DNA of 64,000 nucleotides from Flavobacteriales bacterium (GCA_947470515.1 CANITF010000007.1:57455-121454), one strand, 5' to 3'; shown: positions 37,250-46,283, numbered from the stretch's first letter. The notes: generated by a model not told the origin, from the letters alone. Numbers and translations are program-made.

Positions 37250-37597
37250 GTGAGTTTAGATTTCAACATAGCTATTCACGAAGGCATTGCTGTTGTTTCC
37301 TTCAAAGGAAAAATCTTGACAGATATCCATCTTGAGTTACTCAACACCGAAATTGGAACAGCAACTTTAGAAAAAACAACCAATTGGATATTTGATTTTG
37401 ATCAATTAACACATATCAATTCTTCTGGAATAAATTTTATCATTCGTTCATTAACTCGTTCACGCATTAATTGCGGTGATTTGGTTTTATGTTCGGTCAA
37501 GGGAAATGTAAAAACACTTTTTGAAATCGGGAAAATAAATGAAATATTTTCAATTTATTCAACGACATCAGATGCAATCAATCATTTTAAGCAATAA
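37250..37597 (+). CDS. STAS-domain anti-sigma-factor-antagonist-like protein
   Basis: A 115-residue single STAS domain starting at a GTG 3 bp after fur. The core pattern is WIFDFDQLTHINSSGINFIIRS, with S58 at the position phosphorylated in SpoIIAA-type proteins, although the preceding residue is N rather than D. No kinase or phosphatase partner is nearby. It may act in a partner-switching or scaffold role. It is 3 bp from purA, so all three genes are co-transcribed. Confidence 0.85.
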   Translation: MSLDFNIAIHEGIAVVSFKGKILTDIHLELLNTEIGTATLEKTTNWIFDFDQLTHINSSGINFIIRSLTRSRINCGDLVLCSVKGNVKTLFEIGKINEIFSIYSTTSDAINHFKQ

Positions 37598-37600
37598 GTA

Positions 37601-38872
37601 ATGAAAGTAGATGTATTATTGGGGTTACAATGGGGTGACGAAGGAAAAGGGAAAATCGTTGATGTATTAACTCCACAATATGACATAATTGCTCGTTTTC
37701 AAGGTGGTCCAAATGCAGGTCACACTTTAGAATTTGAAGGCATAAAACACGTTCTGCACACAATTCCTTCAGGGATTTTTAGAGAAGGCGTAATGAATTT
37801 AGTTGGTAACGGTGTTGTTATTGACCCTGTTATTTTCCAAAAGGAACTAGAGAAATTAGCACCTTTCAATATTGATTTTAAAGCGCGTTTGCTTATTTCA
37901 AAAAAAGCTCATTTAATTTTACCAACACATCGTTTGTTGGACGCTGCGTCTGAAACCGCTAAAGGAAAAAACAAAATTGGTTCAACATTAAAAGGTATTG
38001 GTCCAACATACATGGATAAAACAGGTCGTAACGGTTTACGTGTTGGTGATATTTACATGTCCAATTTCAAAGAAAAATACGATGCTTTGGTTGAAAAACA
38101 TGTTGGAATCCTGAAACATTACGAAGGTTTTGAATACGATTTAGCGGAATTGGAAGGACCTTGGATGGAAGGAATTGAAGTATTGAAAAGCTTAACTGCT
38201 GTTGATAGTGAACATTACCTTAATGACGCAATTAAAAGTGGAAAAAAAGTTTTAGCAGAAGGAGCTCAAGGTACGATGTTGGACATTGATTTTGGAACGT
38301 ATCCGTTTGTTACCTCTTCAAATACAGTGACAGCTGGAACATGCACTGGTTTAGGAATTGCTCCAACTAAAATTGGAAATGTAATTGGTATTTTCAAAGC
38401 ATATTGCACTCGTGTTGGAAGTGGACCCTTCCCAACAGAATTGGATGATGAAGTTGGTGAATTAATTCGTCAAGAAGGACGTGAATTTGGTGCTACAACT
38501 GGTCGTCCACGTCGTTGCGGATGGAATGACATTCCGCAGTTGAAATATTCAATCATGATTAATGGCGTAACAGAATTATCGATGATGAAAGCAGATATAT
38601 TAAGCTGTTTTGACAAGATAAAAGTCTGTACACATTATATTATTGATGGTGAAAAAGTGGATTATTTTCCTTTTGATGTTGATGGCGTTGACTTAGTTCC
38701 TGTCTATGAAGAAATCGAAGGATGGAACACAGATTTAACGGAATTGAGAAATTATGATGATGCTCCACAAGCTTTAAAAAACTATGTGAAGTATTTGGAA
38801 CAAAAATTGGAGGTTCCGATTACGGTCGTTTCAGTTGGACCAGATAGAACACAAACTTTAAGCAATAAATAA
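37601..38872 (+). CDS. purA: Adenylosuccinate synthase
   Basis: A 423-residue GTP-dependent enzyme making adenylosuccinate from IMP and aspartate. It has the N-terminal QWGDEGKGKIVD (catalytic D and P-loop-like GDEGKGK), FQGGPNAGHT with the catalytic His, GSTLKGIGPTYMDKTGRNG, AEGAQGTMLDIDFGTYPFVT, and TTGRPRRCGWND. Full length for bacteria. Third gene of the fur operon; the fur-purA neighbourhood recurs in Bacteroidota. Confidence 0.97.
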   Translation: MKVDVLLGLQWGDEGKGKIVDVLTPQYDIIARFQGGPNAGHTLEFEGIKHVLHTIPSGIFREGVMNLVGNGVVIDPVIFQKELEKLAPFNIDFKARLLISKKAHLILPTHRLLDAASETAKGKNKIGSTLKGIGPTYMDKTGRNGLRVGDIYMSNFKEKYDALVEKHVGILKHYEGFEYDLAELEGPWMEGIEVLKSLTAVDSEHYLNDAIKSGKKVLAEGAQGTMLDIDFGTYPFVTSSNTVTAGTCTGLGIAPTKIGNVIGIFKAYCTRVGSGPFPTELDDEVGELIRQEGREFGATTGRPRRCGWNDIPQLKYSIMINGVTELSMMKADILSCFDKIKVCTHYIIDGEKVDYFPFDVDGVDLVPVYEEIEGWNTDLTELRNYDDAPQALKNYVKYLEQKLEVPITVVSVGPDRTQTLSNK

Positions 38873-38982
38873 TACCGATGAGCATTTGATAATACTGGAA
38901 AAAAACCAGCATAACCAAATCCAATTCGGCATTATACCGAAATAAAAAAAGGGTTAATTCAAAATTATAAAAGGTATAAACA

Positions 38983-40521
38983 TTGATCAAATTCAAAAAC
39001 ATACTTAAAATTGCGCTTGTTACAGGCGCAATTTTTTTGTTGCCACAATTTGTTTGGTCACAAAAGAATGTTCTTGAATTATTACCTGGCGCAGATAAAT
39101 TAGGTTACAACGAAAAAACAGGCGCTCATCGTCTTGTCGGTTCAGTAAGCTTCATCTATCAAGGAAATACTATGTACTGTGATTCTGCGCATTATTTCGA
39201 TAAAACCCAAGAAGTTCGGGCATATGGAAATGTACATATCACAAAGGATGATATCAATTTATTTTGTGATTCGCTTCACTATAATGGAAAAACTAAAAAA
39301 GCTAAATTATGGGGACATGTGCGCGTGCGTGATTTGGAATACAAACTCACGACTGACACATTAGAGTACGACGCTAAAAAAAGTCAAGGAATTTATAGGC
39401 ATGGTGGAAAAGTTGAAAGCATTGTTTCCAATGAAGTTTTGACCAGTCGAATTGGGTATTTCTATCCTGAATCACGTAGTTTTTTCTTCAGTGGGAAAGT
39501 GAATTACAAGAACGATGATTTGACAATGACTACCGACACATTGCAATACATTTATGCTAAGCAAACAACTTACTTTTTTGGGCCAACAAAAATTAAAAAA
39601 GGCAAAACAAACATGTACTGCGAGAAAGGTTGGTACAACATCGAAACAGAAGAAGGAAGTTTATTAAAAAATGCAAGTATCATAGAAGAAAGTAAGACCA
39701 TTAAAGGTGATACACTTTTATATCAACCGAAATTGGGTCTTTCTATCGGTAAAGGAAATGTGTATTTCAAAGACACGAGTCAAGCAATGGAATTTCATGG
39801 GGATTATGCCAAATACTCTGAAAAAGAGTTCTATTCGTTTATTACAGGTCATGCTTTAGCTGTGAAAATTCAAGAAAAAGATACGATTTATATTCATGCG
39901 GATACCTTGTACAATCAAAATGACACATTGGGAAAAGTTCTTTATTCAAAAGGCTATAACAACGTGAAAATGTACAATTCTGCCATTCAATCAGTTTGTG
40001 ATAGTATAATTTATGATCAATCTAGCGGCAAAATGGAATTGTACAAAGATCCTATTGTTTGGTCACAGAACGCAGAATTGAAAGGTGGCAAAATGGATGT
40101 TTTTTTGAATGATTCATTGATAGAAAAAATTCTTATTTCTGACAATGCTTGTGTCGTAATGGAAATAGATTCTGGCAAATACTACAATCAAATCGCAGGG
40201 AAAGAAATTACTTCTTTTTTCAAAGACAACGAATTGGTTCGCTCAGATGTCAACGGAAATGCTAAAACCTTATTCTTTCCAGAAGAAGAAACGAAAACAG
40301 ATTCTACGATGGTGATAAAAAGATTGGGAATGAATCGCCTTTATGCAAGCATGCTGAGAATTTATCTTGATAGCGGTGAGATTTCTGGGATTACCTATTT
40401 CGATAAGCCTGATGGTGTATTTTACCCAATGAACCAAATCAAGGTCGAAGAACAATTTATTCCTGGTTTTAAATGGAATGAGATGATACGACCTAAGACT
40501 TGGGAAGAGTTGCTGAGGTAA
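38983..40521 (+). CDS. OstA/LptA-like envelope protein
   Basis: A 512-residue secreted protein starting at a TTG (38983) that begins a good signal peptide (KNILKIALVTGAIFLLPQF...VWSQ); no ATG lies near. The mature part is made of repeated beta strands of the OstA/LptA type (GNTMYCDSAHYFDKTQEVRA, GNVHITKDDINLFCDSLHYN, LTTDTLEYDAKK). It probably takes part in LPS transport or outer-membrane assembly. It follows purA by 110 bp. Its last 70 bp are duplicated downstream at 41485-41586. Confidence 0.85.
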   Translation: MIKFKNILKIALVTGAIFLLPQFVWSQKNVLELLPGADKLGYNEKTGAHRLVGSVSFIYQGNTMYCDSAHYFDKTQEVRAYGNVHITKDDINLFCDSLHYNGKTKKAKLWGHVRVRDLEYKLTTDTLEYDAKKSQGIYRHGGKVESIVSNEVLTSRIGYFYPESRSFFFSGKVNYKNDDLTMTTDTLQYIYAKQTTYFFGPTKIKKGKTNMYCEKGWYNIETEEGSLLKNASIIEESKTIKGDTLLYQPKLGLSIGKGNVYFKDTSQAMEFHGDYAKYSEKEFYSFITGHALAVKIQEKDTIYIHADTLYNQNDTLGKVLYSKGYNNVKMYNSAIQSVCDSIIYDQSSGKMELYKDPIVWSQNAELKGGKMDVFLNDSLIEKILISDNACVVMEIDSGKYYNQIAGKEITSFFKDNELVRSDVNGNAKTLFFPEEETKTDSTMVIKRLGMNRLYASMLRIYLDSGEISGITYFDKPDGVFYPMNQIKVEEQFIPGFKWNEMIRPKTWEELLR

Positions 40522-40552
40522 GGAAAGCAGCAGTATAACTGCAGCTTAGCGG
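40452..40552. repeat. Direct repeat covering the OstA gene 3' end, copy 1 (intact)
   Basis: 101 bp from ACAATTTATTCCTGG to the end of GCTTAGCGG. It recurs at 41485-41586 with six substitutions and a one-base insertion. This copy includes the native stop codon and the GCAGT-ATA-ACTGC hairpin. Confidence 0.92.
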
Positions 40553-40649
40553 GAACTTCTGTATTGTAAGTCTTAATATTTTCTCATATTTATGAGTATT
40601 TTGTTTAACTTAGGTTTTTGAATCATCAATATTTAATTTAATTAAGAGT

Positions 40650-41186
40650 ATGAAAATATCCATTTTATTAGGGTTCTTATTTTTATCAATCATTATTTTT
40701 GGGCAAGAGGAAGATCGTATAGTTGTAAAAGGAAGTCCTAAATTCTTGTCAAAATGGTCATGGGCAAACGATAGCCCTATTACAAGTCTTTTAAATTCAG
40801 GAGATAAATTAACTATCAAACTTGCTACTCAATCTGGAATTGAAGTTACTACTACTTTTAATAATATAAATAAACAATTACTAATTTTAGAAGAGGATGA
40901 AAATTTAGTAATATCATGCTATGAATATGATTTTGATAAGGATGGTAATAAAGAAATAGTTGTTATCGTTTCTCCAGATTACGCAATTCTCAATATTTAT
41001 GTATTCAAATACAGCAAGGGTTTGTCTGAATTAATAGGAAATTTTGGAGGACAATTTGAAATAATATTTGAACAAGACTTAATGATTTTACCTTTTGGCT
41101 CTCAAGGATTAGCTAGTGAATATATTTATAGAAGTGGCGCTTTTTTCGAATTAATATACCACGATCCCAATTTAACTGGAGAATAA
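40650..41186 (+). CDS. Secreted hypothetical protein with a DxDxDG loop
   Basis: A 178-residue protein with a signal peptide (MKISILLGFLFLSIIIFG followed by Q) and a predicted beta-rich mature part. The loop YDFDKDGNKEIVVIVSPDYA resembles a calcium-binding FG-GAP/EF-like DxDxDGxxE motif; the family is otherwise unrecognised. It lies inside the segment bounded by the two copies of the OstA 3' end, so it may be a recent acquisition. It overlaps the KilA-N fragment tail-to-tail by 15 bp. Confidence 0.65.
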   Translation: MKISILLGFLFLSIIIFGQEEDRIVVKGSPKFLSKWSWANDSPITSLLNSGDKLTIKLATQSGIEVTTTFNNINKQLLILEEDENLVISCYEYDFDKDGNKEIVVIVSPDYAILNIYVFKYSKGLSELIGNFGGQFEIIFEQDLMILPFGSQGLASEYIYRSGAFFELIYHDPNLTGE

Positions 41187-41447
41187 ACCTGCTTGGTTTT
41201 TAAAGTGGTCAAATTTGACCACTTTAAAATTAGGATTATGAATAAGTTCCCAAGTTCCAATAAATTCTAATGTAAAGCGAGTTCTAATCCAATTTTTTAT
41301 AATATCAGCTGCCCTACTTTTACTGTTTTTGGCATTAGCCATATCAGTTAATGAAATATAGTCGTTTTCTCTTACAGTAACTATTGTAATTTCTGAGTTT
41401 TCAACTTTCAATTTTGCCATGTAGATTTCTTTTTTGACTTGTGCCAT
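41172..41447 (-). pseudogene. Truncated KilA-N domain gene fragment
   Basis: A 91-codon frame whose residues from MAKLKVENSEITIVTVREND onward match the start of stand-alone KilA-N proteins: NDYISLTDMANAK, DIIKNWIRTRFTLEFIGTWE, NPNFKVVKFDHFKNQAG. Full-length relatives continue about 150-200 residues past this point, so it is C-terminally truncated; the stop at 41172 follows GLFSS. KilA-N is a DNA-binding domain of phage and mobile-element proteins. The first nine codons (MAQVKKEIY) are the tail of a second copy of its own N-terminus. Confidence 0.75.
41198..41229. repeat. Perfect 32-bp palindrome
   Basis: TTTTAAAGTGGTCAAA followed immediately by its exact complement. It lies within the KilA-N fragment (codons for FKVVKFDHFK) and just past the stop of the 178-residue gene, for which it could serve as a terminator or cruciform. 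Confidence 0.9.
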
Positions 41448-41489
41448 TTCAGTTAATGAAAAATAGTCATTTTCTAGAACAGAGACAAT
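41432..41489 (-). repeat. Second, partial copy of the KilA-N N-terminus
   Basis: Read leftward from 41489, the codons give IVSVLENDYFSLTEMAQVK, matching ITIVTVRENDYISLTDMANAK of the fragment at 41327-41384 (about three quarters of bases identical over 58). A stop codon lies immediately before it, so only the downstream ATG can start. Confidence 0.75.
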
Positions 41490-41586
41490 TTATTCCTGGT
41501 TTTTAAATGGAATGAGATTTTGCGACCTAAGACTTGGGAAGAGTTGTTGAAGTAGGGAAAGCAGCAGTATAACTGCAGCTTAGCGG
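41485..41586. repeat. Direct repeat of the OstA gene 3' end, copy 2 (degenerate)
   Basis: 102 bp matching 40452-40552. An extra T in the T-run frameshifts the OstA tail to an early stop, so this copy is non-coding. It joins directly to sequence preceding the relA/spoT stop. Confidence 0.92.
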
Positions 41587-41592
41587 CTTATA

Positions 41593-43833
41593 TCACTGCG
41601 TCTCATTCACATCTATGTCCCATCTCGTGACACGTTGCACACCCTCCACTTGCTCAAACTTGCTCATTAATTGTTCTAAGTGTTCGGTATCGTAGACTAA
41701 CACCTTGATTCTACCTTCAAAAATTCCATCATCTGTTTCGAATGAAATAGATTTCATGTTTACATTGTGTTGCGTAGAAATGATTTCAGTCAATTTATTT
41801 ACGAGTCCTAAACTGTCAATTCCTTTGATAAGGATAGCTGCAACACGCTCTACTAATTCTTGCGATTTCCATCGTGCTTTGATGCAACGGTAATCCATTT
41901 TGGACATCAGGTGCTCGGCATTCGGACAATTATTTCGGTGAATCTTTACGCCTTCACTGATTGTAATAAAGCCAAAAACCTCATCACCAGGAATCGGGTT
42001 GCAACATTTTGCTATTTGGTATTGAATATTTTTGAAATCCTCACCAATTATAATCGTGTCTTCCTTTTTATTTATTTTAGAATTCACCACTTTCTCGTGA
42101 CGGTCTTTCGGAATTGTTTTTCCCTTTTTTTCTAATTGAAGAATTCCGTGAACATGTTCAATATCACGTAATTTAGATAAATCAATTTTACCTTTTGCAA
42201 TTCTAAAATACAATTCGGTGCCAGAAGGCATTCCAAAATAGGATTCTAAAAACGTGATGTTTTCTGACGTAAAACGAATATTGTGTTGCTTGAATTTTCT
42301 TTCCAAAATCTCTTTTCCATCCTGTGCAATTGCCTTACGACCTTCATTCAAAGAGGATTTTATTTTCTGTTTTGCACGCGCTGAAAAAACGAAACGCAAC
42401 CAATCTTCATGCGGTTTTTGCTTGGAAGAAGTGATAATTTCTAATTGGTCTCCGTTGAGTAATTGATAACTCAAAGGAACCAAACGATTGTTCACTTTTG
42501 CACCAATGCATTTGTCACCAATATCAGTATGAATATCGTATGCGAAATCGAGAATTGTAGAGCCATTGGGCAAAACTCGTAATTCACCTTTTGGTGTAAA
42601 TACATAGATTTCATCAACAAAAAGATTCGCTTTGAATTCATTGACAAAATCCATTGCATTTGAATCTGGATTTTCTAATAAATCCCGAATCTCAGTAATC
42701 CAGCGGTCAAACTTGCTCTCTTCAGAATTAGATTCCTTGTATTTATAATGCGCTGCTAATCCTTTTTCTGCAATTTCGTCCATTCTTTTAGAACGAATTT
42801 GCACTTCCACCCACTTTCCTTGCGGCGACATTACCGTTGTATGCAACGATTCATAGCCATTTGCACGAGGAGTTGAAATCCAATCACGCAGACGATCCGG
42901 ACTTGGTTGATAGAAATCTGTAACGATACTGTAAATTCTCCAACAATCTGGTTTTTCGAGTTCAGATGGTGTTTCTACAATAATTCGAACGGCAAAAACA
43001 TCGAACACCTCTTCAAAAGGAACACCTTTAGTATTCATTTTACGCCAAATTGACGAAATTGATTTTGTACGTGCTTTGATATCAAAAATATATCCTTCGT
43101 GCAATAATGCTTCTTTTATTGGTTGCGAAAATTGGCGAATAAACCTGTTTCTAACATCCTTAGTAGATTTTAGTGCCGAATCTATTTTCTCATAGACTTC
43201 CGGTTCACTGTACATCAGCGCCAAATCTTCCAATTCGCTTTTTACGGAATATAGCCCCAAACGATGCGCTAGAGGAGCATATAAAAATTTCGTTTCAGAA
43301 GCAATTTTCAACTGCTTGTCAGCGCGCATGCTTCCAAGAGTTCGCATGTTGTGCAAGCGATCAGCCAATTTGATTAGTACTACTCGAATATCATCCGAAA
43401 TAGTTAAAATCATTTTTCTAAAATTCTCCGCTTGAATCGAAGTATTTTCGTCAAAAACTTCTGGAATTTTCGTTAAACCATCAATGATTAAACGAACTTT
43501 TGCTCCAAATAAATCTTCAACATCTTGTAAAGTGATGTGGGTGTCTTCAACAGTATCATGCAATAAAGCACATGTGATAGCTGTAGCGCCAAGTCCCATT
43601 TCCTCTGCACAAATACGTGCAACAGCAATTGGATGATAAATATATGGTTCGCCAGACTTTCGACGCATGTCTTTGTGCGCATCTACCGCGATATCAAATG
43701 CTTTTCGAATCATTCGTGTATCTTCGCGTGAACGATCCTTTGTAGCACGCAATAGCCCTTTGAAAGCGTTCAGAATCTCTTTCCGTTCGCGTTCAATGTC
43801 TATTTCTGAAAACACATTTTGTTTCTCTGACAT
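41593..43833 (-). CDS. Bifunctional (p)ppGpp synthetase/hydrolase, RelA/SpoT family
   Basis: A 746-residue long RSH protein. The HD hydrolase domain has HPIAVARICAEEMG and ALLHDTVEDTHITL intact. The synthetase domain has GYESLHTTVMSPQGKWVEVQ and EKGLAAHYKYKE. TGS (LRVLPNGSTILDFAYDIHTD), the conserved-cysteine region (QIAKCCNPIPGDEVFGFIT) and a C-terminal ACT domain follow. Both activities look possible. It controls the stringent response. Monocistronic or with fahA upstream, 8 bp away. Confidence 0.95.
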   Translation of the reverse strand: MSEKQNVFSEIDIERERKEILNAFKGLLRATKDRSREDTRMIRKAFDIAVDAHKDMRRKSGEPYIYHPIAVARICAEEMGLGATAITCALLHDTVEDTHITLQDVEDLFGAKVRLIIDGLTKIPEVFDENTSIQAENFRKMILTISDDIRVVLIKLADRLHNMRTLGSMRADKQLKIASETKFLYAPLAHRLGLYSVKSELEDLALMYSEPEVYEKIDSALKSTKDVRNRFIRQFSQPIKEALLHEGYIFDIKARTKSISSIWRKMNTKGVPFEEVFDVFAVRIIVETPSELEKPDCWRIYSIVTDFYQPSPDRLRDWISTPRANGYESLHTTVMSPQGKWVEVQIRSKRMDEIAEKGLAAHYKYKESNSEESKFDRWITEIRDLLENPDSNAMDFVNEFKANLFVDEIYVFTPKGELRVLPNGSTILDFAYDIHTDIGDKCIGAKVNNRLVPLSYQLLNGDQLEIITSSKQKPHEDWLRFVFSARAKQKIKSSLNEGRKAIAQDGKEILERKFKQHNIRFTSENITFLESYFGMPSGTELYFRIAKGKIDLSKLRDIEHVHGILQLEKKGKTIPKDRHEKVVNSKINKKEDTIIIGEDFKNIQYQIAKCCNPIPGDEVFGFITISEGVKIHRNNCPNAEHLMSKMDYRCIKARWKSQELVERVAAILIKGIDSLGLVNKLTEIISTQHNVNMKSISFETDDGIFEGRIKVLVYDTEHLEQLMSKFEQVEGVQRVTRWDIDVNETQ

Positions 43834-43841
43834 CCGGTTTA

Positions 43842-45116
43842 TTATTTTGCTGGAAGAACTTTGGTTGAAACTTCTCCAAAACCAACACGAATGCCATCTT
43901 TTTCACTGTACCCTCTCATGATGACAGTGTCTTTGTCCAAGATAAATTTACGTTCTGTTCCATCATTCATTTTCAATGGTTTTGTACCTTTCCAAGCTAA
44001 TTCTAACATTGAACCATAAGAATCTTCCGTTGGACCAGAAATTGTTCCAGACCCCATTAAATCACCACCTCTAACATTACAACCGTTTACAGTATGATGC
44101 GCTAATTGTTGCGCCATATTCCAATACATGTATTTGAAATTTGAACGACTGATAACTGTTTCTTGTGCATTTTCAGGTTCAATTGCTACCTCTAAATTGA
44201 TATCATATGATTTTAAACCATCAAATTTTAAATAAGATAACACTTCTGGAGTTTGCTCAGGAGATTCTACTTTAAAAGGTTCCAATGCATCCAATGTTAC
44301 AATCCAAGCAGAAATTGACGAAGCAAAGTTTTTCGCTAAAAATGGCCCTAATGGAATATATTCCCATTTTTGAATATCTCTTGCTGACCAATCGTTGAAC
44401 AAACACATTCCAAAAATAAATTCTTCCGCTTCAGCTGTCGAAATTGAATCTCCAAGTGGTTTTCCATCATAGGTAAAGAATCCCATTTCTAATTCAAAAT
44501 CCAATTGGCTTGAAGGAGCAAAAATTGGGTCTTCTGTTTCAACAGGTTTCACTTGACCTTTTGGACGATAAATAGATTGTCCAGAAAGTACAACAGAACT
44601 TGCTCTTCCGTGATATCCAACTGGAATCCACAACCAATTTGGTAATAATGCATTCGCAGGATCTCTAAACATTACACCAACATTTGTTGCGTGTTCTTTT
44701 GAAGAATAGAAATCCGTATAATCTCCAATTTGAATTGGCATGCACATTTCAACGCTTTCAACAGCCAAAAGAACTTGGTCTACATGGTGTTGATTTTTTT
44801 GCAAATCAGCTTGATTAACATCTAATAATTTAGAAATCCGGTTACGTAAATCACGTGTAGCCTTCTTCCCTCTTTTCATCATTTTGTTCAGGAACTCACT
44901 GTCGAAATCACCCAATTCGTAGGGTAAATTCTCAAGATATCCTAAAACAAATAACGTTTTTAAATCCAACACTTTATCACCTATTCTAACTGCAACTCTT
45001 GGCATTAAATTAGGCGTTTTAATAATTCCAAAAGGTAAATTTTGGATAGAAAAATCTGAGTTCGTTGGGACTTCAACCCACGACTTCAATGAAGGATTAT
45101 TTGCTGAAATGCTCAT
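43842..45116 (-). CDS. fahA: Fumarylacetoacetase
   Basis: A 424-residue enzyme for the last step of tyrosine degradation, giving fumarate and acetoacetate. It has a small N-terminal SH3-like domain (FSIQNLPFGIIKT) and the FAH core: YHGRASSVVLSG, LDFELEMGFFTY with the metal-ligand glutamates, CLFNDWSARDIQKWEYIPLG, and NVRGGDLMGSGTISGP. Length agrees with the eukaryote-like FAH. It stands without other tyrosine-catabolic genes here. Gap to relA/spoT is 8 bp. Confidence 0.95.
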   Translation of the reverse strand: MSISANNPSLKSWVEVPTNSDFSIQNLPFGIIKTPNLMPRVAVRIGDKVLDLKTLFVLGYLENLPYELGDFDSEFLNKMMKRGKKATRDLRNRISKLLDVNQADLQKNQHHVDQVLLAVESVEMCMPIQIGDYTDFYSSKEHATNVGVMFRDPANALLPNWLWIPVGYHGRASSVVLSGQSIYRPKGQVKPVETEDPIFAPSSQLDFELEMGFFTYDGKPLGDSISTAEAEEFIFGMCLFNDWSARDIQKWEYIPLGPFLAKNFASSISAWIVTLDALEPFKVESPEQTPEVLSYLKFDGLKSYDINLEVAIEPENAQETVISRSNFKYMYWNMAQQLAHHTVNGCNVRGGDLMGSGTISGPTEDSYGSMLELAWKGTKPLKMNDGTERKFILDKDTVIMRGYSEKDGIRVGFGEVSTKVLPAK

Positions 45117-45140
45117 ATTTTATAATTAATTTATTTCAAA

Positions 45141-45172
45141 ATTCGGCACCTCGACAAGCTCTTTGACCGAAT
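45141..45172. repeat. Dispersed intergenic element with ATTCGG...CCGAAT ends
   Basis: ATTCGG and CCGAAT bracket CACCTCGACAAGCTCTTTGA. The core CTCGACAAGCTC resembles the complement of CACTGAGTTTATCGAAGTG at 9037-9055. From memory, elements like this are scattered through Flavobacteriales genomes. It may also help terminate ychF. Confidence 0.5.
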
Positions 45173-45185
45173 ATTGAATTCAGTG

Positions 45186-46283
45186 TTAAACATTAAAACG
45201 GAAGTGCATGATATCACCATCCTCCACGACATATTCTTTTCCTTCTACTTTAAATTTTCCAGCATCTTTAACAGCATTTTCTGAACCAAGTGAGGTGAAA
45301 TCGTTGTATTTCATTACTTCAGCACGGATAAATCCTTTTTCGAAATCGGTGTGTATTACTCCAGCAGCTTGAGGAGCTGTCATTCCTTTTGTGATTGTCC
45401 AGGCGCGTACTTCCTTTACTCCTACTGTGAAATACGTTTGTAAATCCAATAACGAATAAGCTGAACGGATCAAACGGTTTACACCTGGTTCATCCAATTC
45501 TAATTCATCCAAGAACATTTGGCGCTCTTCATACGTCTCCAATTCTGTAATATCTGATTCGATTTTTGCACCAATTACTAAAACTTCCGCATTTTCGTCT
45601 TTCACTGCTGCTTTCACTAAATCAACATATGCATTTCCTGATTTTACAGAAGCCTCGTCAACATTACACAGGTAAAGAACTGGTTTACCAGTAATCAATT
45701 GGAACTTTTTCACGAATTCCATTTCTTTTTCATCAAAATCAAGCGCTCGAACTGATTTTCCTTGCTCTAAACCTTCTTTGATTTTATGTGCGATTTCATT
45801 TTCTTTCAAAAGATCTTTGTCACCAGTTTTTAAAACACGTGCTAAAGAAGAAATTTTCTTTTCGATGGTATCTAAATCTTTTAATTGCAATTCGATATCA
45901 ATGATTTCTTTGTCGCGAATAGGATTTACATCGCCATCTACGTGGATAATATTTCCATCATCAAAACATCTGATAACGTGAATTATAGCATCCGTTTCAC
46001 GAATATTTGCCAAGAACTGATTTCCTAACCCTTCCCCTTTCGATGCACCTTTCACTAAACCAGCAATATCAACGATTTCCATTGTTGTAGGCAATACTTT
46101 TTGTGGATTCGCAATTCCTTCCAACACTTCTAATCTTGGATCAGGAACAGAGATTGTTCCGATGTTCGGTTCTATTGTACAAAAAGGAAAGTTCGCAGAT
46201 TGCGCTTTCGCGTTGGATAAACAATTAAAAAGAGTTGATTTCCCAACATTCGGAAGTCCAACAATACCACATTTTAAAGCCAT
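45186..46283 (-). CDS. ychF: Redox-regulated ATPase YchF/OLA1
   Basis: A 365-residue Obg-related P-loop protein from the ATG at 46283 (MALKCGIVGLPNVGKST), matching the usual YchF N-terminus and length; an ATG at 46316 would add 11 unusual residues. It has G1 GLPNVGKST, G3 DIAGLVKGASKGEGLGNQFL, a coiled-coil insertion and a C-terminal TGS domain (WTITKGMTAPQAAGVIHTD). It prefers ATP and binds ribosomes. Confidence 0.96.
   Translation of the reverse strand: MALKCGIVGLPNVGKSTLFNCLSNAKAQSANFPFCTIEPNIGTISVPDPRLEVLEGIANPQKVLPTTMEIVDIAGLVKGASKGEGLGNQFLANIRETDAIIHVIRCFDDGNIIHVDGDVNPIRDKEIIDIELQLKDLDTIEKKISSLARVLKTGDKDLLKENEIAHKIKEGLEQGKSVRALDFDEKEMEFVKKFQLITGKPVLYLCNVDEASVKSGNAYVDLVKAAVKDENAEVLVIGAKIESDITELETYEERQMFLDELELDEPGVNRLIRSAYSLLDLQTYFTVGVKEVRAWTITKGMTAPQAAGVIHTDFEKGFIRAEVMKYNDFTSLGSENAVKDAGKFKVEGKEYVVEDGDIMHFRFNV

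Noticed and set aside
40553..41484. Defence or toxin-antitoxin system around the KilA-N fragment
   Set aside because: Only a truncated DNA-binding domain and one secreted protein; no toxin, nuclease, ATPase or integrase.
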